Shown in pieces: positions 45,861-57,900 of a stretch of 64,000 bases of DNA. The translations under genes and the position numbers were made by a program. The stretch is taken from assembly GCA_001630475.1 (NCBI GenBank), contig KV419396.1, positions 1,012,877 through 1,076,876 on the forward strand, in the 5' to 3' direction. Below the pieces are notes generated by a model. That model had not been told where the DNA came from, searched no databases, and saw only the letters and a program-made list of their open reading frames with translations. The number at the start of each line of letters is the position of its first letter. The first letter of the stretch is position 1. Origin of the DNA: Sistotremastrum niveocremeum HHB9708 (taxonomy: Eukaryota > Basidiomycota > Agaricomycetes > Sistotremastrales > Sistotremastraceae).

Positions 45861-47076
45861 ATGTACAACTCAACAGAGATGTCTAAGGAGCTGGGTGTCC
45901 TTATGCTTCAGGGTTGGGTATGTTCTTCGGGCTTTCTGCACTCAAGACAGCAATGATCCTTCTGCAATACAGGTTCTGACAGACGTTGCATGCTCGAACT
46001 GTCCGACTCCTCTCATGAGATCACCTAAGGGTCGTACGCCAGTCGTTATGCGCTGCGTGAATTGCGAAGCAAACAACGCGCAAATCACAGGTCAGTATTG
46101 TAGAAGTCTGAGCTGGTGTCATTTGAGTGACGCCTATGCAGCTACGGCAGATTTGGATGGTTCACACCGAGCAAGTTCTCCCGGCGGGAATACTAGCTCG
46201 GACACTCATCTTTCTGGACGATCCACTCCTCCGACAGAAATATCAAGTCACTTGAGCTCCCCGACTTTCGCTCCTGTTCTCGTGGACACACCAGAGATGA
46301 TACGAAGACGAGCGCAGTCTGATCGGGCGTCAGCTTTAATAGCTTCCAAGATGATTGAAGGATGGGCTATGTTGGCAGACGAATGCCCTAACCCACGTTG
46401 TTATGGGGTTCCTTTGATAAGGCCACCCTCCAGAGTTCGCGATGAATCCCCGGACCCCAGAAAGGTATGAGGCAATTGTGCTTCTCGACCCCAGCGCAGA
46501 ACTGACTTAATGAGAACTCAGGAATGCGTCATTTGTGGCACTGTGTACATCAGTGACAAGGATTCTGGTCAACTCAAAGTAGCCCCTGGATCGTCCACAA
46601 CTTTGCCCAGAGATGCTCCTGTTCCTCGGCTTCAAGTTTCAGTGAGCGAACCAGAGACAACGCCGATTGCGCAGATTTCACACAAATGGGTGGGTTTCCT
46701 CGCTACATGAATACGATCAACCGTTTACCCCTCATAGAATGCCCCCTGGGCTCGCCGCCAAGTGGAACACCGCGAGTCATCTTCTCAGGCCTCCAGTATA
46801 TACGAAGTTCAAGAGCCTCTTAATCCAATGCCACCACAAACGGCAGCCTCCTTGCAAACAATCCCAACTGATCTTCCGGTTGATTTACCACTCTTTTCCT
46901 CCATTGGTTCTCTAAACAAAGCTCTTGGCGCATTAACCAAGCGTCTGGACGATCTGACAGCAAAAGTGCCTTTACCACATGTCGAGATCGGCGAGGTATC
47001 ACAAGCCATCGATTATACTGCTACCGCACTCTCGAAAGTTGAGGAGCTCAACCGTCTTAGGGCGAACAGGAGTTGA
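45861..47076 (+). CDS. ZNRD2/SSSCA1-like (UPF0148) zinc-ribbon protein with two zinc units
   Basis: ATG 45861 starts MYNSTEMSKELGVLMLQGW; splicing then gives VLTDVACSNCPTPLMRSPKG and VVMRCVNCEAN. This is the p27/SSSCA1 (ZNRD2) zinc ribbon, CxxC...CxxC. After a Ser/Thr-rich linker a second related unit appears: ALIASKMIEGWAMLADECPN, CYGVPLIRPPS and KECVICGTVYISDKDSGQL. The pattern 'G W.ML.D.C....C..PL' is repeated between the two, so this is an internal duplication. The C-terminus (SLNKALGALTKRLDDLTAKV, ALSKVEELNRLRANRS) is helical. About 340 residues. The cellular role of this family is poorly defined; animal ZNRD2 has been linked to kinetochore and cytoskeleton. Confidence 0.8.
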
Positions 47077-47325
47077 TTTTCCCGATCTCACATCCTATCT
47101 ACGATTTCTGGCTTTGATAACCCTAACCCCTTAATTACTATACTTGGCCGACTGAGTCCTAATGCCATCCACTTTTAATCAGTAGCGGGATACACGAAGC
47201 AATGTATTCAGTTGTTTATAGGGATGCCTTACGGCACCCTCATGTTCCGTGAAAGAGCATATAACCTCATGTTCTCGAAAGGTTGAGGGCGACCTCCCCG
47301 TCTGTCCTCTCCACCACACACAACC

Positions 47326-48917
47326 ATGCCTTTCAAATTTTTCAACTCCTTGAGTGGGAGAAAGTCCAAGAAGGAATCTCAGGGCCCGAGCAGATATTAT
47401 GAGAATTTCCCGACGCCTCAGCCTCATAATAGTCCTAGACGGTCCTCCTCAAGTGGAAGTGGAAGCTGGCGTAGCTTTGGCAGATTTGCGAGAAGCGACA
47501 CCTCCAGCGAGAATCATTATTACGTGCGTCTACTCTTTTGCTGAAAGAATTGAATAATCTGAACAATGTTGCAGCCAGGCGGAGAAAAGGCATTTCTCGC
47601 TCATTTTTCGATCTGATCATGACGCTAACCGGCGCGAATGAATAGTATATGTATCAACAGCGAGATTACCGGCCACCAAGAGGCGTCACGGTGGTAGAAG
47701 CTCCCGAAGAATATGATTCCAACGATGGTAGTGCTGGATACAGCCCTCGTTCGGAATCAGAAAGTTCGCAAAGCACCGCAAGCCGTCCGTCGCGAGAAAG
47801 AGCTTTGATAGACGCATTGGAAGATCCAAGGGGGGAAGTCGATGAGCATGCGGAACCGGAACGCTCAATGAGCCCAAGTACTGTCGATGATGCGGCTTCA
47901 CCCGTCGTCGAAGAACCCCAAGAACCCACTCCGATGCCCATGCCCGCCCCCATGCCTCTGTATACGCCCGTCCCTGGGCCGCTGCCTATGCCAATGCCCC
48001 AGGCTGATCCGGTCGTCTTGCAGAGAGCAATGTCGCCAACATCGGTAACCAGCTCAAGTCGTTCAAGAGGCACGTCTTATCGACGAGAACGCTCGGTGGA
48101 CGCACGACGTGCTAGGGTCGAAACGGATAATGAATCGGAAGACTCATATGAGCACGAACTTGAGAGAGAAACGGAGTCGAGACGGGGGTATCACAGCAGG
48201 CGATATGAACCGCCTGTTGAGAGCCGCAGCCACGACAGAACCTATAGTGATAGAAGTTATAGCCGCAGCGAGAGGCGTGATCATGACAGAAGCACAAGCC
48301 ATAGCCACAGTCGCAGCAGGCATGACGAAGACAGGCGTCATTATCCTGAGGTAAGTGTTTCATTTCGAAGCGTACAGTTGACTGGTTTGATGCTCCATTG
48401 TAGGCACCAAGAAGTAGAAGCGGGTCGTCGCATACTTCCTCCCACCGATCGAGATCAAAGCCACAGGAAGTGATATTAATGGTGGATTCCGATGTTTCTT
48501 TGGAGGTGCGCATTCACCAATGGACCGTACGGGAATTCTAATTTCTCCTCTCTGTAGATCGGCAATCAACGAGATGGATTCAAGTCATATAAGAGCCACG
48601 TGGAGGATAAGCGAGCCATGCCATATACGCATAGCAAAGGTTCCCGGGGTGAGGATGTATACGTTATCCCTGGAGGAACGAATGTCATCATACAGGACCA
48701 ATATGGCCGGGAGGTCCACAGGTATGCGACCGGTGATGCAGAAGGTGGGAGTTAACTGATCAGTCATTGCAGAATCGGTAAATTCGACGATGATGCAGGG
48801 ACATCCAAGGCCTCGTACAACAAGCATGGAAGAAACCATGGGCGTTCCTATACCCGTAATAAAGTCTCGTACGGGTATGGCCATGAAATGGAGGGTCGGC
48901 GAGTTGTTTATGTATAG
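47326..48917 (+). CDS. Arg/Ser-rich disordered protein, unknown
   Basis: ATG 47326 gives MPFKFFNSLSGRKSKKESQG with Ser-rich continuation to NHYY, then an intron (possibly two with a small exon between) and YQQRDYRPPRGVTVVEAPEE. There follow a Pro/Met repeat (PMPMPAPMPLY, PGPLPMPMPQA), an Arg/Ser/Glu/His domain (SDRSYSRSERRDHDRSTS) and, after further introns, QEVILMVDSDVSLE, EDVYVIPGGTNVIIQDQYGR and a Gly/Arg-rich end EMEGRRVVYV. About 430 residues. The block VYVIPGGTNVIIQDQYGREV is the only folded-looking segment. No family recognised; possibly RNA-linked from the RS content. Confidence 0.65.
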
Positions 48918-49495
48918 AGAGTTCATAGATGCGGTGCTTAGCACAACTCTGCGAGTTGACAGACATAATTGTATTCTGAAGTCGCGTCCAGCGCACTCGA
49001 AGATTAATGGGCGGATTCAGAATATCGACGGAGCGAGTATAACGTCCGTTATGTCCTGAGGCTTCATTCCCTTGCATGGAAGGTATGCACGCGAGAACTC
49101 CGAGAATTGAGGACAGATCATCCTAAGAAATCATGCATGTCTCTCGGAACGGAGGCGTCAATGGGTTCCTGTATGAATAGAGTCCGATCATAAGGGATGT
49201 GACGAAACGGCCTGAAAAGCCACGGGCAAGGGCACGAGTCGCGCTGTATCGGAATCCTGCAAATTCAGCCGGGACGTTTCGTTTCCTGTGACTCGTCGTG
49301 AAAATCATTTCCTGTCCAATCATCTGCAGAGCCCGAAGCTCTTCGGAAGCTAGTGGAGAATATGATGAGCCTAGAGAGGATCGACAGCACGCAAAGCCAG
49401 CCTTGCAGCATCGGAAACAGTAGTGATGTCTTTGGATATGAGTAATTAATACCAGAACGATGAGCATGTAGAGGAGACCAAGACTAACAGGTGCC
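48918..49495. other. Convergent intergenic region
   Basis: Between the ends of the Arg/Ser-rich gene (+) and the FSAF1-like gene (-). An apparent minus-strand open frame reaching into it is a shadow of the Gly/Arg-rich tail of the neighbour. No gene or repeat supported. Confidence 0.4.
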
Positions 49496-50615
49496 TCAAA
49501 ATCGACCTCCTCTCTTTCCTCCGCCTCTGCCTCGCGACCCTCTGCCTCCGCGACCTCCTCTACCTCCTCGGCTACTGCTTCCCTGAACTTTGGCAATATC
49601 ATCTCGACTCAATTTGAGCATGCCGTTCTCGAACTTCCCAACGCCCATCCTGAGACCCTTCTCCCGTTGTTTCGGTGCACCAGAGGATGAATCGTCATAC
49701 AGTTTCTTCAGTCCAGGATAATAGTTACCGAGATTCTTCGCCTGGATGCGAATAAGAGATAAGCAAGGATTGTTTTGAGAGAAAAGTACCTCTTCGAGTT
49801 TCTTAGCATCTCTCTGTTTTTGCTTCTCACGAAGCCCATCACGAACATGTTTGCTGGCACGGTTGTGCTCCTCCTGTCGTATCGTTCTATCGCCTCTGCC
49901 CAGCTTGGTTTCACCAGCCACTTCGATCACTCGGCCCGCAAGAGCCTTTTTTCGTTCCGCTGGCGAAAGATCAAGCTCGGGGTTTAGCGATCCAGAAAGT
50001 AGTTTTGTATGGATGAGCTTGTGAAGGAGCGCATCATTCTCGGCATCCGCCCTTGAAAATGATAATCATAATAAGAATTTGAAATGAAAGTTGTAGAATG
50101 TGAATGTACCGTTCGTCTCCTGATTCCTCTTCGTCATTCTTCGCGGAGCGACCTGCGGATTGAGAGGGTTCTTGTACGAGCCGGGCTGCCTTTGACGACT
50201 TGATAGGATATATTGCATCAGCGATCGAGAAGATAACGTAAAGTTGTCCCGTGCTTACCATGAAAGACGCTCTGCCTGTTGGGACATCTGAACTAATTTT
50301 CGGCTTTGAGATGGCTGTCGTGGAGTGATCGACCACTGTGGGCACTTTCAGGGCTGATGTCGATTGAGAAGGCTCGGAGGGTAGATCAATGCCTGTCCAT
50401 TCTTCTTCATCAGTGTCACTATTTGGCTCAATGACCTGCTTGCTTCCTCGGGCGAGCTTTGACGGAGCGGCGTCCAAGTCGTCGTCCACGTTCTTCCGCT
50501 TCCGTTTGCGGACAGGTTTGACTTTTGAGAGGTCGAACGACGAAAGAAACTGCTGGCCATGGGCGTTAAGAGCAGCCAGTAGGTGGTCACGCTCGTCGTC
50601 TGAGGAAGAGGCCAT
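49496..50615 (-). CDS. Small-subunit processome assembly factor, FSAF1/C1orf131 (Faf1) family
   Basis: ATG 50615 starts MASSSDDERDHLLAALNAHG. The first 130 residues are charged and disordered with KPVRKRKRKNVDDDLDAAPS, a likely nuclear localisation signal. Downstream exons read RADAENDALLHKLIHTKLLS, LDLSPAERKKALAGRVIEVA, ASKHVRDGLREKQKQRDAKK and KNLGNYYPGLKKLYD, then REKGLRMGVGKFENGMLKLS and an Arg/Gly-rich tail (RGGRGGRGGRGSRGRGGG). The motif GVGKF.NG.L.LS..DI near the end is that of C1orf131/FSAF1 and yeast Faf1, factors of 40S ribosome biogenesis in the nucleolus. About 290 residues, four introns. Confidence 0.78.
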
Positions 50616-51774
50616 TGGCTTGAAGGCAACAAAACTTTCGGATAGTCGTGCCGAAGTGTGCCGATCGGAAAGAGGCAACCGGAAACTGTATTGGACAATG
50701 GACACGCGTTTGCTGATCAAAATGCAAGAACAAAACGAGGTTTTCATTTGGTGACTACTATGAAAGGTACGCCCTAAACGTTACGCCCGTCCTTCTCCAA
50801 GAATCAAAGAATGGCCGCCGAAGAGCTCAGGTCCAAGTCCGGGACCGCCGACCGGCCTAGAATGCGTCAGGCTCGCGCGCTGCTGGACTATGCGCTTTAT
50901 AGGAATACTGCGCAAAAAGCCAAGCGGGAACTCCGAATCAGTGCAAGGCGTTTTGACCGAAAGTCTCATGATATCAACGGCGCGGCAGATGGCACAGTAT
51001 ACGATCGGACATAGGCGCCCCTGGCCAGAATGGCGTTCTGTCGAGCTTGGGGCTTCATATGATTGCCGAAGGCATATGAAGACATTGATGAGAACGATCG
51101 TCGTCCATGAGGGCAGCTCGCAGTGGACTAAGAAAAAAGAAAAAGACGCCAGTGGTGCCGACTGAGGGCCCAAGGAGGGTATTACATGTACGTTTGTGGG
51201 TGAAATAGCTCGAGTTGGAAGAATGTCGGGAGACTCCGTATACGAAGGCGACCCGCAGAGATAAGAGCAGACGAGAATGGCTCATTTCAATGAAGAGCAA
51301 AGGCGCTGGGATCACATGAAGGTGGCCGATCCAATGTTCTGCCTGAACGGAGCGTTGGACGACCATTTCTGTCCGTTCTTGTGCAACGAGTCCGTCGGAC
51401 TTTCGATGACGTGAAATGCGAAAAATTCGGCCGGGAAGGCATGGGAGACACGACTGCAGCGCTGACGGCGATTGGGGGCTCGTGTGCCAGACCAGCAGCA
51501 GAAAAAAAGGCGAGGCGAGGCAGCGATAAGACCGATAATCGCCGACGTCGAGATGCACAGCGAGTACAATACTGGCACAATACTGGCAGTCGTGACGAGT
51601 AAATGAAACGTAACGCAGTTTTGTAGTTTGGAGCGACGGCAACGCTTTTGTGAGAATGGGGCGAATATGGGGCGTGACCCTTGTCTGACTTTCGCACGCT
51701 CCTCTCTCCCTTGGTCTTACGCCCCGCTGCTTGCACTAGCCTCTTTCTCTTCTTATCTGCTCCCAGGTCGTCCT
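50616..51774. other. Gene-poor region upstream of the Zn2Cys6 regulator
   Basis: 1.16 kb between the start of the FSAF1-like gene (50615, minus) and the start of the regulator gene (51775, plus). It probably holds the regulator's promoter and leader. One small plus-strand ORF at 50811-51014 (67 codons, Arg-rich, MAAEELRSKSGTADRPRMRQ) could be a small gene or a leader ORF, but nothing supports it beyond an ATG and its position head-to-head with the FSAF1-like gene. Longer minus-strand frames here show no domain. Confidence 0.4.
50811..51014 (+). CDS. Possible small Arg-rich protein
   Basis: ATG 50811 opens 67 residues: MAAEELRSKSGTADRPRMRQ then ARALLDYALYRNTAQKAKRE. The predicted helix and basic content would suit a small mitochondrial or nuclear protein, and the ORF lies 195 bases from the divergent FSAF1-like start. 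No family is recognised. A GTGCAAGG donor within it could splice to a downstream exon. Low confidence. Confidence 0.2.
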   Translation: MAAEELRSKSGTADRPRMRQARALLDYALYRNTAQKAKRELRISARRFDRKSHDINGAADGTVYDRT

Positions 51775-54700
51775 ATGGCGGCAAACGACGATGTCCACCC
51801 GCCCATGACTCTCTCCCACCCAAACCCTGGAAAGAAACACCGTGTTGATATGGCCCCTCTCCCCCCAGAACTGCCCGGCGCAAAGCCACTCCAGCTGCAG
51901 CGACGACGAGTCTGGAGGTACGATCTTGTTGCAGATCTTATGATGACCTCGTTTCTCATCACATTCAATGTATAGAGCTTGCGAAAGTTGCAGGTAAATA
52001 CCAACGTGCCATCCGCTCCATCGGCAGCAGTGACTCAGTGGCTCCCTTTGTATGCGCTGATAGGAGGAAAAAGATAAAGTGCGACGGCGTCGAACCGACC
52101 TGTGGACAATGCGCAACTGCTCGTCTTCAATGCCAGTGGTCTCAAACAAAGGTACCGTCCATCACCGTCTCTCCCCTCGCTTATCATCTGACCCATTTTC
52201 TTAGGACAGGGCAGCCCTCAGCAGACAGTGAGTGGCGGTCTCATATGCATCGTTATCTTCTTAGTAATGACGCATTCTTCACCAGCTATGTGCAGGAGCT
52301 CGAACATCGTCTGATGCAATTGGAGGGCATGCTGTCTCAGGTCGCCCCCGACGCAACAAACGGTACAAACGGAATCAAATCGTCAAGTCAATCCCCTTCA
52401 ATGGCAAACACGTCACGACCCGCCGGATCCCCTCCCCATCCAAGAGTTAAAACTTCCCCGACCACTTCATCTCATACTTCTCCGGGCCGTGACCCCGATA
52501 ACGTCAAACATGAAGACGGAGAATACTCAGGCGTCACCGAACAGTTTGGCCAACTCGCTCTTGATGAACATGGTCATTCCCGCTGGCTAGGCGGGTCTTC
52601 CACAATGTCCCTGGTCCGAACTTTCCACGCTATCACTAACCCCCCTATGGATCGATATTCGCCCGCTTCTCCCGAGAGTGATCCTCATGGCATCATAACA
52701 CCGCCTTCCGTGGCCTCGCTTTATTTCCCGAGCACTTCCATCTATGGCAAAGTATGGGTATGTGCATCTCTTGTTCGAGTATCCAAAGTCTGATCTTCAG
52801 CAGATGAATGCCCTGCCCGGAGTTGAGGAAGTTGAATATCCTGAGAAAGATTTTGGGGATTTACTTGCAAGTCTATGTTTCGCAGGCAAAGACTTTATAT
52901 TCTGACCGTACTTTTTAGGTGGAGGCCTACTTCGCCAAATTCCATTTCTTGCTTCCAGTCCTCGACAAACCTTCCTTCTTGCGCGATTACCATAAATTAA
53001 TGGAGGAACATGGCGCAAACTCGGATCCGGCCTTCGTTTCTTGCGTATTCGCTGTCTTTGCCATTGGCATGCGTCTTATCGACGACCCGAAAGCAAATGA
53101 ACAGGAAGAAATGGACAGTGAATTGGGGATGCAATTGTATCACAAGTAAGCCGATGCGGTTGTCTCCGGCATGATTCCAAATTTAGTGAAACAACAGCAG
53201 AGCTATGATGCTGCAGTTCATTGCTCAATCGCGGACGCAGATGAGCATGGCATTAGTTCAGTCTTATGTCTTGGTCGCATCGTATCTATGCGCCTCGAAC
53301 AGACTGCCACAAGCTTGGCTCTATGTCGGTCAGGCATTGAGGACGGCGCAAGATCTCGGTCTTCATGTGAGAGATCATATCTGTGTTAGCTTTACAGTTG
53401 TCTAATCTATTTTTCAGCGATCACCGCGAAATCTTGCTTTGAGCGCGCTCGAGAAGGAGACGCGCGTCAAAGTATGGTGGAATGTATATTGTCTTGATCG
53501 AATGCTTGCCGTCTCCTTGGGACGCCCCCTCGGCATCGACGACGTTGATTGCGACGTTGAACTCCCAGTTGATCTGGACGACGAAGAGCTCCCTCTGTAT
53601 TTCACCGGAAAACCCTTCAACCGAGCTGCTCCCTCTTTGATGAGTGGATTCGTGGCGTTGATAGGTCTGTACACGATTGCAGGGCGGCTCCTCCGCCAAG
53701 TCTATGCTTTGCATCTGTGCAAAGATGATCTCGAGCCTGAACTCATGGCTGAGCTTCAGAGCTCCGTCGATAGTCTCGATCAACAATTGGACGAATGGTG
53801 TGAAAACCTTCCCCCGTGTTTCAAACTGGGTTCGTACACCGAACAACAGGTGTGTTTGTCAATCGAACCCTTCCATGAACCACCCTCACATGCTGTTTTC
53901 AGATTGCCATGGGGGCTGTACTCTGCAGTTCTTGGTATGCAGTTCGCATAACGCTCCATCGTAACTTCCTTCCCATCAAGCGAAACCAACGTGTGCCAAG
54001 TCCCTCATCAATCTCAAAGGCAGTGTCGGCTGCTCGATCTTGCATCTTATTGGCCCCCTCGATCAAACACGTCATCCCGCCTTCGCATCATCTCGCTTTC
54101 TACATCCAGTACCTCTTCAGCTCCGCGGTCATCATCCTGCTTTGGGCAATCCACGCAACCGAAGAAGGGGCTGCTGCGCAGGCTATGAGCGAAGCCAACA
54201 AATGCCTTGATGCGCTTGAAGGCCTGGAAAGTGTGTGGCCTGGAACCAAGAAGTGTAAAGAACTCCTCAGCGAACTTGCTAAAACGACCACGGAGACTAT
54301 GAAGAATGAAGCCATGAAACGATATTCTCCTCCGCACTTACCTCTTCACCCTCCGTTGACTTTGCCGACTCAATGGGAGCCCTCGACTTCCGTCAATATG
54401 CCTTACCCTGATATGCCACCTCAACAGCAGAGGCCTTCGAGAAGTACCTATCTTCCTTTTTCTGTATTTGTCATCATCTCATATTCAATCAGGAAATCAT
54501 TCGTCAAACCCTGGCGTCTCCAAGCGTAGGTCTCTCAAACTCTATAATGATACTTCTTCTCACTGCGTTCCTTTCAGGTCGATCTATGTCACAGAAGCGA
54601 CCTCGTGAAGACAGTGAAGCACCCGCAGACAACATGGGTGCATCAGGGCATAACGGCCACGACTTCGACCGACCTGTCCGAACTGTTCGCCGAAATAGCC

Positions 54701-55284
54701 GTTCGCATCGCAGCGCCAGTCAAGCGCGTAGCCTCAACATACCCAGTCCGACCTCCTACGCCACTTCTCAGTCCTTCATCGAACCAATCGAATCGGGGCG
54801 GGTGCCTCGCTTTGAAATCCCTTCACAATCAACTTCACAATCGCAACAGTCCCAACCTCCTCTCACCCTTCACTCCGGACCCACGCTTTCACGAGATAAC
54901 AATTATGGCCATAGCCGTTCAGAGAGCTGGCCATATACCGCCGAGCAGTCCTGGAACTCGACTAATAATGATATCGGGCAGCAAAGTTACCAGGACTACT
55001 CACAACCATACGAATTGTACCAACCTATTCCTGACCAGTTACATTTCTCTTATCCGTCTACTCTTCCAAACGATCCCGGCCTCTCGTCTGTTACACCTTT
55101 CACCTCCTCCGAGATGTTGCCCTTTTCTGGATTGGAATTTTTGCAGAATTATCAGCCAGATCATTCCCTGGAACAGACTTCGCACGAGCAATGGAATACT
55201 CTTGCCACTACCCCTCTCAACTACGGGATCGATGTCCCCTTTTCGTTCGGAGATGGACAATCACCCGAGAATCAGAATGGCTAA
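51775..55284 (+). CDS. Zn2Cys6 transcription factor with fungal-specific regulatory domain
   Basis: ATG 51775 reads MAANDDVHPPMTLSHPNPGK. Two introns interrupt the DNA-binding domain: RRRVWRACESCR is joined to RKKIKCDGVEPTCGQCATAR and LQCQWSQTK, giving the six cysteines C-x2-C-x6-C-x6-C-x2-C-x6-C. A dimerisation helix follows (YVQELEHRLMQLEGMLSQV). The fungal_trans domain spans [72 protein letters not shown] and PLGIDDVDCDVELP. The C-terminal 300 residues are Ser/Gln/Pro-rich, likely an activation region, ending DGQSPENQNG. About 990 residues. The layout suits carbon or nitrogen metabolism regulators, but no target can be named. Confidence 0.92.
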
Positions 55285-55615
55285 GGGCTATGTTCGCAAT
55301 GATTTCCTTTTCTTTCTTCCGCTGCTGTTCTATCCCTGTTGTTCTAACAACTTAAACTATGTATCCGGATCCATTTTGTATTCACTTCTTTTTACTTCTC
55401 TATTGTTAATAAGTAGTTTCACTCCTGATGTTTCTACTTCATACCTGTCCATCCTAGTAACTAACATGAGATTTCAGTGGTGAGAATGCACCGGTTTCCG
55501 GCTCTCGGCCCTCCGCTCATCCCCGACTTCCCCGGAGCGTCTAACGAATAGTCTCCTTCAGGTTCCCCATGCTTTGCAGTCTATAAGCCGACCCTCTCAC
55601 TGATCAAGCATAGCC
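55285..55615. other. Intergenic region
   Basis: Regulator 3' untranslated region (AT-rich, 55300-55470) and the promoter of the acyl-CoA dehydrogenase gene, which has a TATAAG near 55582, about 34 bases before the ATG. No gene seen. Confidence 0.45.
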
Positions 55616-57669
55616 ATGTCTACCCCTCACCCTATTGTCGCTCTGACCTCTTCCTCAAGCTGGGCTTTGGTATCGAGTCTCTGGCTTGAACCCTGTAGCA
55701 CTGTCTGACTTGCGCGATAGATTGAAGACAAGTTCACTCCATTTGGCAAAGAGACCCTTGCGAACCTCATCGACTTTGTTCAAGTTGGTCCAGCCTGCGT
55801 TACTCTGTGAAGACTTGCGAATGATGCTTCACCCCATAGAACGAAGTACTACCAGCTACCAAACTCGCTCATGCACAAATCCCCACGAACCCAGAGACAC
55901 GATGGAAGACCGAACGTCCTATTCTCGAAGAACTGAAGGCCAAAGCTAAGAAACGCGGATTGTGGAATTTATTCCTGAGCAAAGCACACTATCCCGAGCA
56001 CGGGGTACCGCTCACCAACCTGGAGGTACGGTCACTCACGTTGAACCGATGGATTGCTTGATTTCCGACTGGGCATTTACAGTATGCGGTCATGGCAGAG
56101 GTTCTCGGGGGAGCTGGACATATTGCTTCGGAGGCTGTCAACTGTTCCGCGCCCGATACTGGAAATATGGGTGCGTTTGGTATCCGTCAACTCAAGACCT
56201 CCCATTGAATAAACTTGTTTCACAGAGGTCCTGGCACGATACGGTTCTCCGGCTCAGCAGAAAAAATGGCTGTTGCCTCTTTTGAATGGAGAAATTCGAT
56301 CGGCCTTTGCTATGACAGAAAGATTTGGTTCGTGTCCGGCCACATATCCATGAGTCCTATGTGAACATTGAGTTAGTTGCCTCGTCCGATGCAACCAATA
56401 TCAGGACTTCCATTCGCAGAGAAGGCAATGAAATCGTGATCAACGGTCACAAATGGTATGCCGAATTTTGCAGGGCTCGAATTCACCGATTGAACTAGTG
56501 TGCTAGGTGGATCAGCGGAGCCGGCGATGCGCGTGCCAAAATACACTTGGTCCTTGGGAAAAGCGACCCGAATAACGAGAAGAAATACCATCAACAAAGC
56601 ATCGTCCTTGTACCCGCAGATACACCTGGGGTCAAGATCATTCGCCCGATGCATGTTTTCGGATACGATGATGCCCCGGAAGGACACTGGGAAGTTATCT
56701 ACGAGAATGTCCGTGTTCCCTTAGACAACCTAGTTCTCGGATGGGGACGTGGTTTCGAGGTAATTGAACGGCTTCTCTCTAGCGTCCTAATCTAACTTGA
56801 CTCTCCCGACGAAGATCATTCAAGGTCGTTTGGGGTAAGATTCAGGATTCACACGTGTGAAAGTTTCCAGTTATTGACGTATTGCCAGTCCTGGACGCAT
56901 TCACCACTGCATGCGTTCCATTGGTGTCGCTCAAAATGCGCTGAACCTCATGATCCAACGAGTCACAGACCCCTCGAGGAAGACTTTCGGGAAATACCTC
57001 TTTGAGCATGGTGCTTCAATTTCGAACCGGATGTCACACACCTTCTCAATCGCTAACTTATCGCAGGTACGGTAGTGGCGGACATCGCCCACTGTCGGGC
57101 AGAGATCGAAGGTGCCCGATTGTTGGTGCTCAGTGCTGCACTCCAGGTACGGTTTTCGGTCGAGCGGATTACATCCACTAAATTTCCCGAAGATCGATAA
57201 GTACAAGGCGAAAGGTGCCATGAAAGAAATCGCGATTGCTAAAGTGAGTGATGCCGTTTGTAGGAGGTCATAATTGATCATGGTCTTCAGTTTGTTGTTC
57301 CTACAATGGCTCTTAATGTACTGGACCGAGCTATGCAGGCGTTTGGTGCGGAAGGCTTAAGTCAAGACCAAGAGCTGGCCGCGGCGTATGCTGGCCTACG
57401 TACTCTTCGTCTCGCCGATGTGAGTCTTGTTATTCTCATCGATAGTCAGCTTTACTGAAACGATTCGCTAGGGACCTGATGCTGTAAGTTATCGAGATGC
57501 TAATTTTATGACACTTTTGTTACTAAATGCAAATGATCGACAGGTTCATATTCAGCAAGTTGGGCAGAAGGAGCTTAGGAGAGCGAAGGAGCTCACTGAG
57601 CAGAGCAATGCTCTGAAGAAAAAGCAGAATGCTCTTCTTCAAAAATGGAATGTCAAGGCACATCTGTAG
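55616..57669 (+). CDS. Acyl-CoA dehydrogenase, ACAD10/11 type
   Basis: FAD flavoenzyme of fatty-acid oxidation. ATG 55616 gives [18 protein letters not shown], joined to [20 protein letters not shown] and, after another intron, [20 protein letters not shown]. Then [120 protein letters not shown] and [20 protein letters not shown] follow. All are ACAD10/11 landmarks. It ends KNALLQ-type basic sequence, [12 protein letters not shown]. About 440 residues, ten or more short introns. The usual [14 protein letters not shown] reads [14 protein letters not shown] here. No clear targeting presequence; this group can be peroxisomal or mitochondrial. Confidence 0.9.
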
Positions 57670-57788
57670 TATATATTTGAGCGAACATCTGTTTGTATTT
57701 CTAGGAACCCTGCGTTACTACATTTGGTATCAATAAAGAGCTTTACGGGGAAAATTACCTTGCTTGCAAGGTTTAACTCCCGCCCCCA

Positions 57789-57900
57789 AAATTGAAGCCT
57801 GTTCCTGACTGACCGGCGGTTAGAGTCCGTTAGCCCGTCGCTTACTCCCGCTCGCTTGACCCTCAACTGAAGCTCGTTCCTGACTTACCGGCTTTTGAAG
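57789..57900 (+). repeat. Imperfect direct repeat
   Basis: Two copies of a 36-37-base unit, 57789-57824 and 57864-57900, share the core GTTCCTGACT followed by ACCGGC and are about three-quarters identical by eye. They are about 75 bases apart. Origin unknown; possibly a remnant of a decayed element. Confidence 0.5.

Noticed and set aside
47935-48005. Pro/Met repeat as a tandem DNA repeat
   Set aside because: It is a short low-complexity stretch within a coding exon; unit copies are too imperfect to call a separate repeat feature.
51055-51642. 195-codon minus-strand open frame
   Set aside because: No domain, odd composition with short hydrophobic runs, and no conserved neighbour. Probably chance in the promoter region of the regulator.
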